Source: JARDZI01 sp041639705 (GTDB taxonomy: Bacteria; Bacillota; Clostridia; Clostridiales; Caloramatoraceae). From it: 9,603 nt of DNA. The notes under the pieces are model-generated. The model was not told the origin of the DNA. It did no database searches and saw only the letters and a list, made by a program, of their open reading frames with translations. The stretch is from the NCBI GenBank assembly GCA_041639705.1, contig JBEQBT010000122.1:1-9603 (forward strand), in the 5' to 3' direction. The position numbers and the translations under genes are program-made. Position 1 is the first letter of the stretch. The number at the start of each line of letters is the position of its first letter. Positions 8,428 to 9,603 of this stretch are shown here, piece by piece.

Positions 8428-8520
8428 CATCCTGGGGAGAGTACTCTCTGTTATTCTAAACGAAGTGAAGAATCTTTCCCTATGGTGTGTATAAGATCCT
8501 TCACTAGGTTCAGGATGACA
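8428..8520. repeat. Imperfect 28-bp inverted repeat of dispersed type
   Basis: Arms 8449-8476 and 8493-8520 are reverse complements at 22 of 28 positions around a 16-base loop; four of the six differences are transitions. The core (AACGAAGTGAAGAATCTT and AAGATCCTTCACT...TCAGGATGACA) resembles a hairpin repeat that I recall, without a firm name, as scattered between genes in many bacterial genomes. Directly to its left is a perfect 12-bp palindrome, GAGAGTACTCTC (8437-8448), preceded by TCATCCTGG (8428-8436), which looks like a truncated further end of the same repeat. The rest of the 8333-8629 gap holds only the uvrB control region, the upstream terminator tail, and AT-rich sequence in which I see nothing. 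Confidence 0.7.
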
Positions 8521-8607
8521 TGTGATTATAACAATTGGACTTTCATAGTAATGACAATATTAAGATGCAATTAGTATTTTTGATGGTGAGTTTAAAATAT
8601 ATACTAT

Positions 8608-8632
8608 AAAAAAATAGCTGGTTTTCCAGCTA
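8608..8632 (-). terminator. Intrinsic terminator of the P-loop ATPase gene
   Basis: On the minus strand, TAGCTGG and CCAGCTA form a perfect 7-bp stem around an AAAA loop, followed by seven Ts (8608-8614). The stem can be lengthened by A-T pairs between the preceding A-run (8634-8638) and the T-run. The TAG stop codon of the gene (8630-8632) is itself the first three bases of the stem, so translation runs up to the hairpin. It separates this gene from uvrB. Confidence 0.88.
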
Positions 8633-9603
8633 CTTTTTCATTTCCTTTAAGGTTTTTGTTATTCTTATCCTAAGTGCATTAACATCGTTAAAATCTGTTG
8701 CACTAACATAATATTCCTCAAGCTTATCATTTAACTTATTGATTCTTGTGTAAACTTCCTTTGCATTAGATATCTCATTTGCATACTCAATTTCTATGGA
8801 TTTAATAGGGTCATCAAGTTCATGAACAATAGTTGTATCAATACACTCAAACATATCCACCAGTTTATCGCCCTCACCAGGATCAAATACATGGGGTGCA
8901 GTACCATCAAGTATTGCAAAGCTCATTTCAGGAATTATTATCATATCAATACTGTCTGGATCAAATGCACAGTGATAATATTCCACATCATAGCCTGCTT
9001 CCAAAGCTGCTTTTGCTAGCTTTCTAGTCATTGTTGATTTCCCAGTCCCAGGTCTGCCTTTAACAATATATCTGTTTTTAATATTTTCAATTAGCAGTTC
9101 ATAGAAATTTATATTCCCCTGTGGAGTCATTGCACCTGAAAATCTATGACATTCCTTTCCCACAGATTCTTTTCTTTCCTTAATTAAATTTTCAATAAGA
9201 CCCTTTGTAATCTCTTCTGCCTTTTTAAAATCCATTCCCTTAAGGTATTCCTTTTCCCATCTGTCATGTATAAACTTAGCATTTTTAAAATATTTAAATA
9301 AAGACCTATATTCAATCTCTATTTCATCTGTATAATGTTTTATATCTGCTTTATTATTTCTCAAATAATCAATATCCCAATACTCACCAAAATCAAGTAA
9401 CCTGTCTATTGCTCCTGGATACTTAGGATCTATAACTCCTGGTGCAGTACCATTTACAATAATAACACCAATATCATGTATAAATATGCCATCAATAGAG
9501 TTTGCATCAGTTGGACTGTTTACAAAATCTACACTAAATCCCTCATCAAGAAGCTCATTCCCAATTCTTTTCATAAATGTAGATTTCCCACAGCCAGGCC
9601 CTC
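8630..9603 (-). CDS. P-loop ATPase with two related halves, unknown function (5' end missing)
   Basis: The gene runs off the right edge; 323 C-terminal residues are visible, counted here from the edge. The reading frame continues through 9575-9601 with GPGCGKSTF, a Walker A motif, so the ATG at 9574 is internal. A second Walker A, GRPGTGKST, is at residues 182-190. After each comes the same pattern: a helix, G(F/Y)xV(D/E)(F/Y), SID-(G/M)-I-(F/I)-I, then (N/D)GTAPxVxDP (50-59 and 232-241). The first copy continues KYPGAID, the second GEGDKLVD. The linker includes HRFSGAMTPQGNINF (152-166). This layout fits a conserved Firmicute ATPase family that I recall as PRK06851-like, usually near 370 residues. 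No substrate is known to me. The gene is monocistronic at its 3' end, closed by a terminator, so its position beside uvrB says little about its job. Confidence 0.85.
   Translation of the reverse strand, partial: GPGCGKSTFMKRIGNELLDEGFSVDFVNSPTDANSIDGIFIHDIGVIIVNGTAPGVIDPKYPGAIDRLLDFGEYWDIDYLRNNKADIKHYTDEIEIEYRSLFKYFKNAKFIHDRWEKEYLKGMDFKKAEEITKGLIENLIKERKESVGKECHRFSGAMTPQGNINFYELLIENIKNRYIVKGRPGTGKSTMTRKLAKAALEAGYDVEYYHCAFDPDSIDMIIIPEMSFAILDGTAPHVFDPGEGDKLVDMFECIDTTIVHELDDPIKSIEIEYANEISNAKEVYTRINKLNDKLEEYYVSATDFNDVNALRIRITKTLKEMKK

Noticed and set aside
8350..8574. 74-residue plus-strand reading frame in the gap upstream of uvrB
   Set aside because: It spans the inverted repeat and the uvrB promoter and operator; its middle (CYSKRSEESF...SFTRFRMT) is the typical translation of this kind of repeat, and it lacks a good ribosome binding site.
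9572..9574. ATG as the start of the P-loop ATPase
   Set aside because: The frame continues upstream through a Walker A motif (GPGCGKST) to the window edge, so this Met is internal.

Overview
The window is chromosomal DNA from a low-GC, Gram-positive anaerobe-type genome, most likely a member of the Clostridia. The basis for this is the AT-rich composition, strong GGAGG-like ribosome binding sites, consensus sigma-A promoters, a Bacillus/Clostridium-type LexA box, and a gene order (uvrB, uvrA, FHA protein, FtsW/RodA protein, penicillin-binding protein) that I recall from clostridial genomes. The genus cannot be fixed from the sequence. Every gene I can support lies on the minus strand, so transcription runs from right to left.

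Read in the direction of transcription, the window opens with the 3' part of a P-loop ATPase gene (8630 to the right edge) that carries two related ATPase halves and ends in a clear intrinsic terminator. A gap of about 300 bp follows, holding a dispersed-type inverted repeat. After it comes a textbook sigma-A promoter with a LexA (SOS) operator at the presumed transcription start, and then uvrB. A 219-bp gap contains a degenerate palindromic element just after the uvrB stop and a separate promoter for uvrA. uvrA is followed by a striking 31-bp-stem hairpin, and then by a new promoter driving a compact three-gene operon: a membrane-anchored FHA protein, a SEDS-family (FtsW/RodA) glycosyltransferase and a class B penicillin-binding protein. 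Spacing in this operon is 9 bp and then a 4-bp ATGA overlap. The last 97 bp on the left hold no gene that can be called.

Two functional modules are present. UvrA and UvrB are the damage-recognition and damage-verification proteins of nucleotide excision repair, and the operator indicates that uvrB at least is under SOS control. The FHA-SEDS-PBP operon is a cell-wall synthesis unit in which the SEDS protein polymerises glycan, the PBP crosslinks it, and the FHA protein could bring in control by threonine phosphorylation. That arrangement recalls the actinobacterial fha-rodA-pbpA locus.

I see no phage, insertion sequence with transposase, CRISPR array, tRNA or rRNA, and no convincing new multi-gene system. 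The most interesting items are non-coding (the hairpin after uvrA, its apparent degenerate relative after uvrB, and the inverted repeat upstream of uvrB) together with the internally duplicated ATPase of unknown function.
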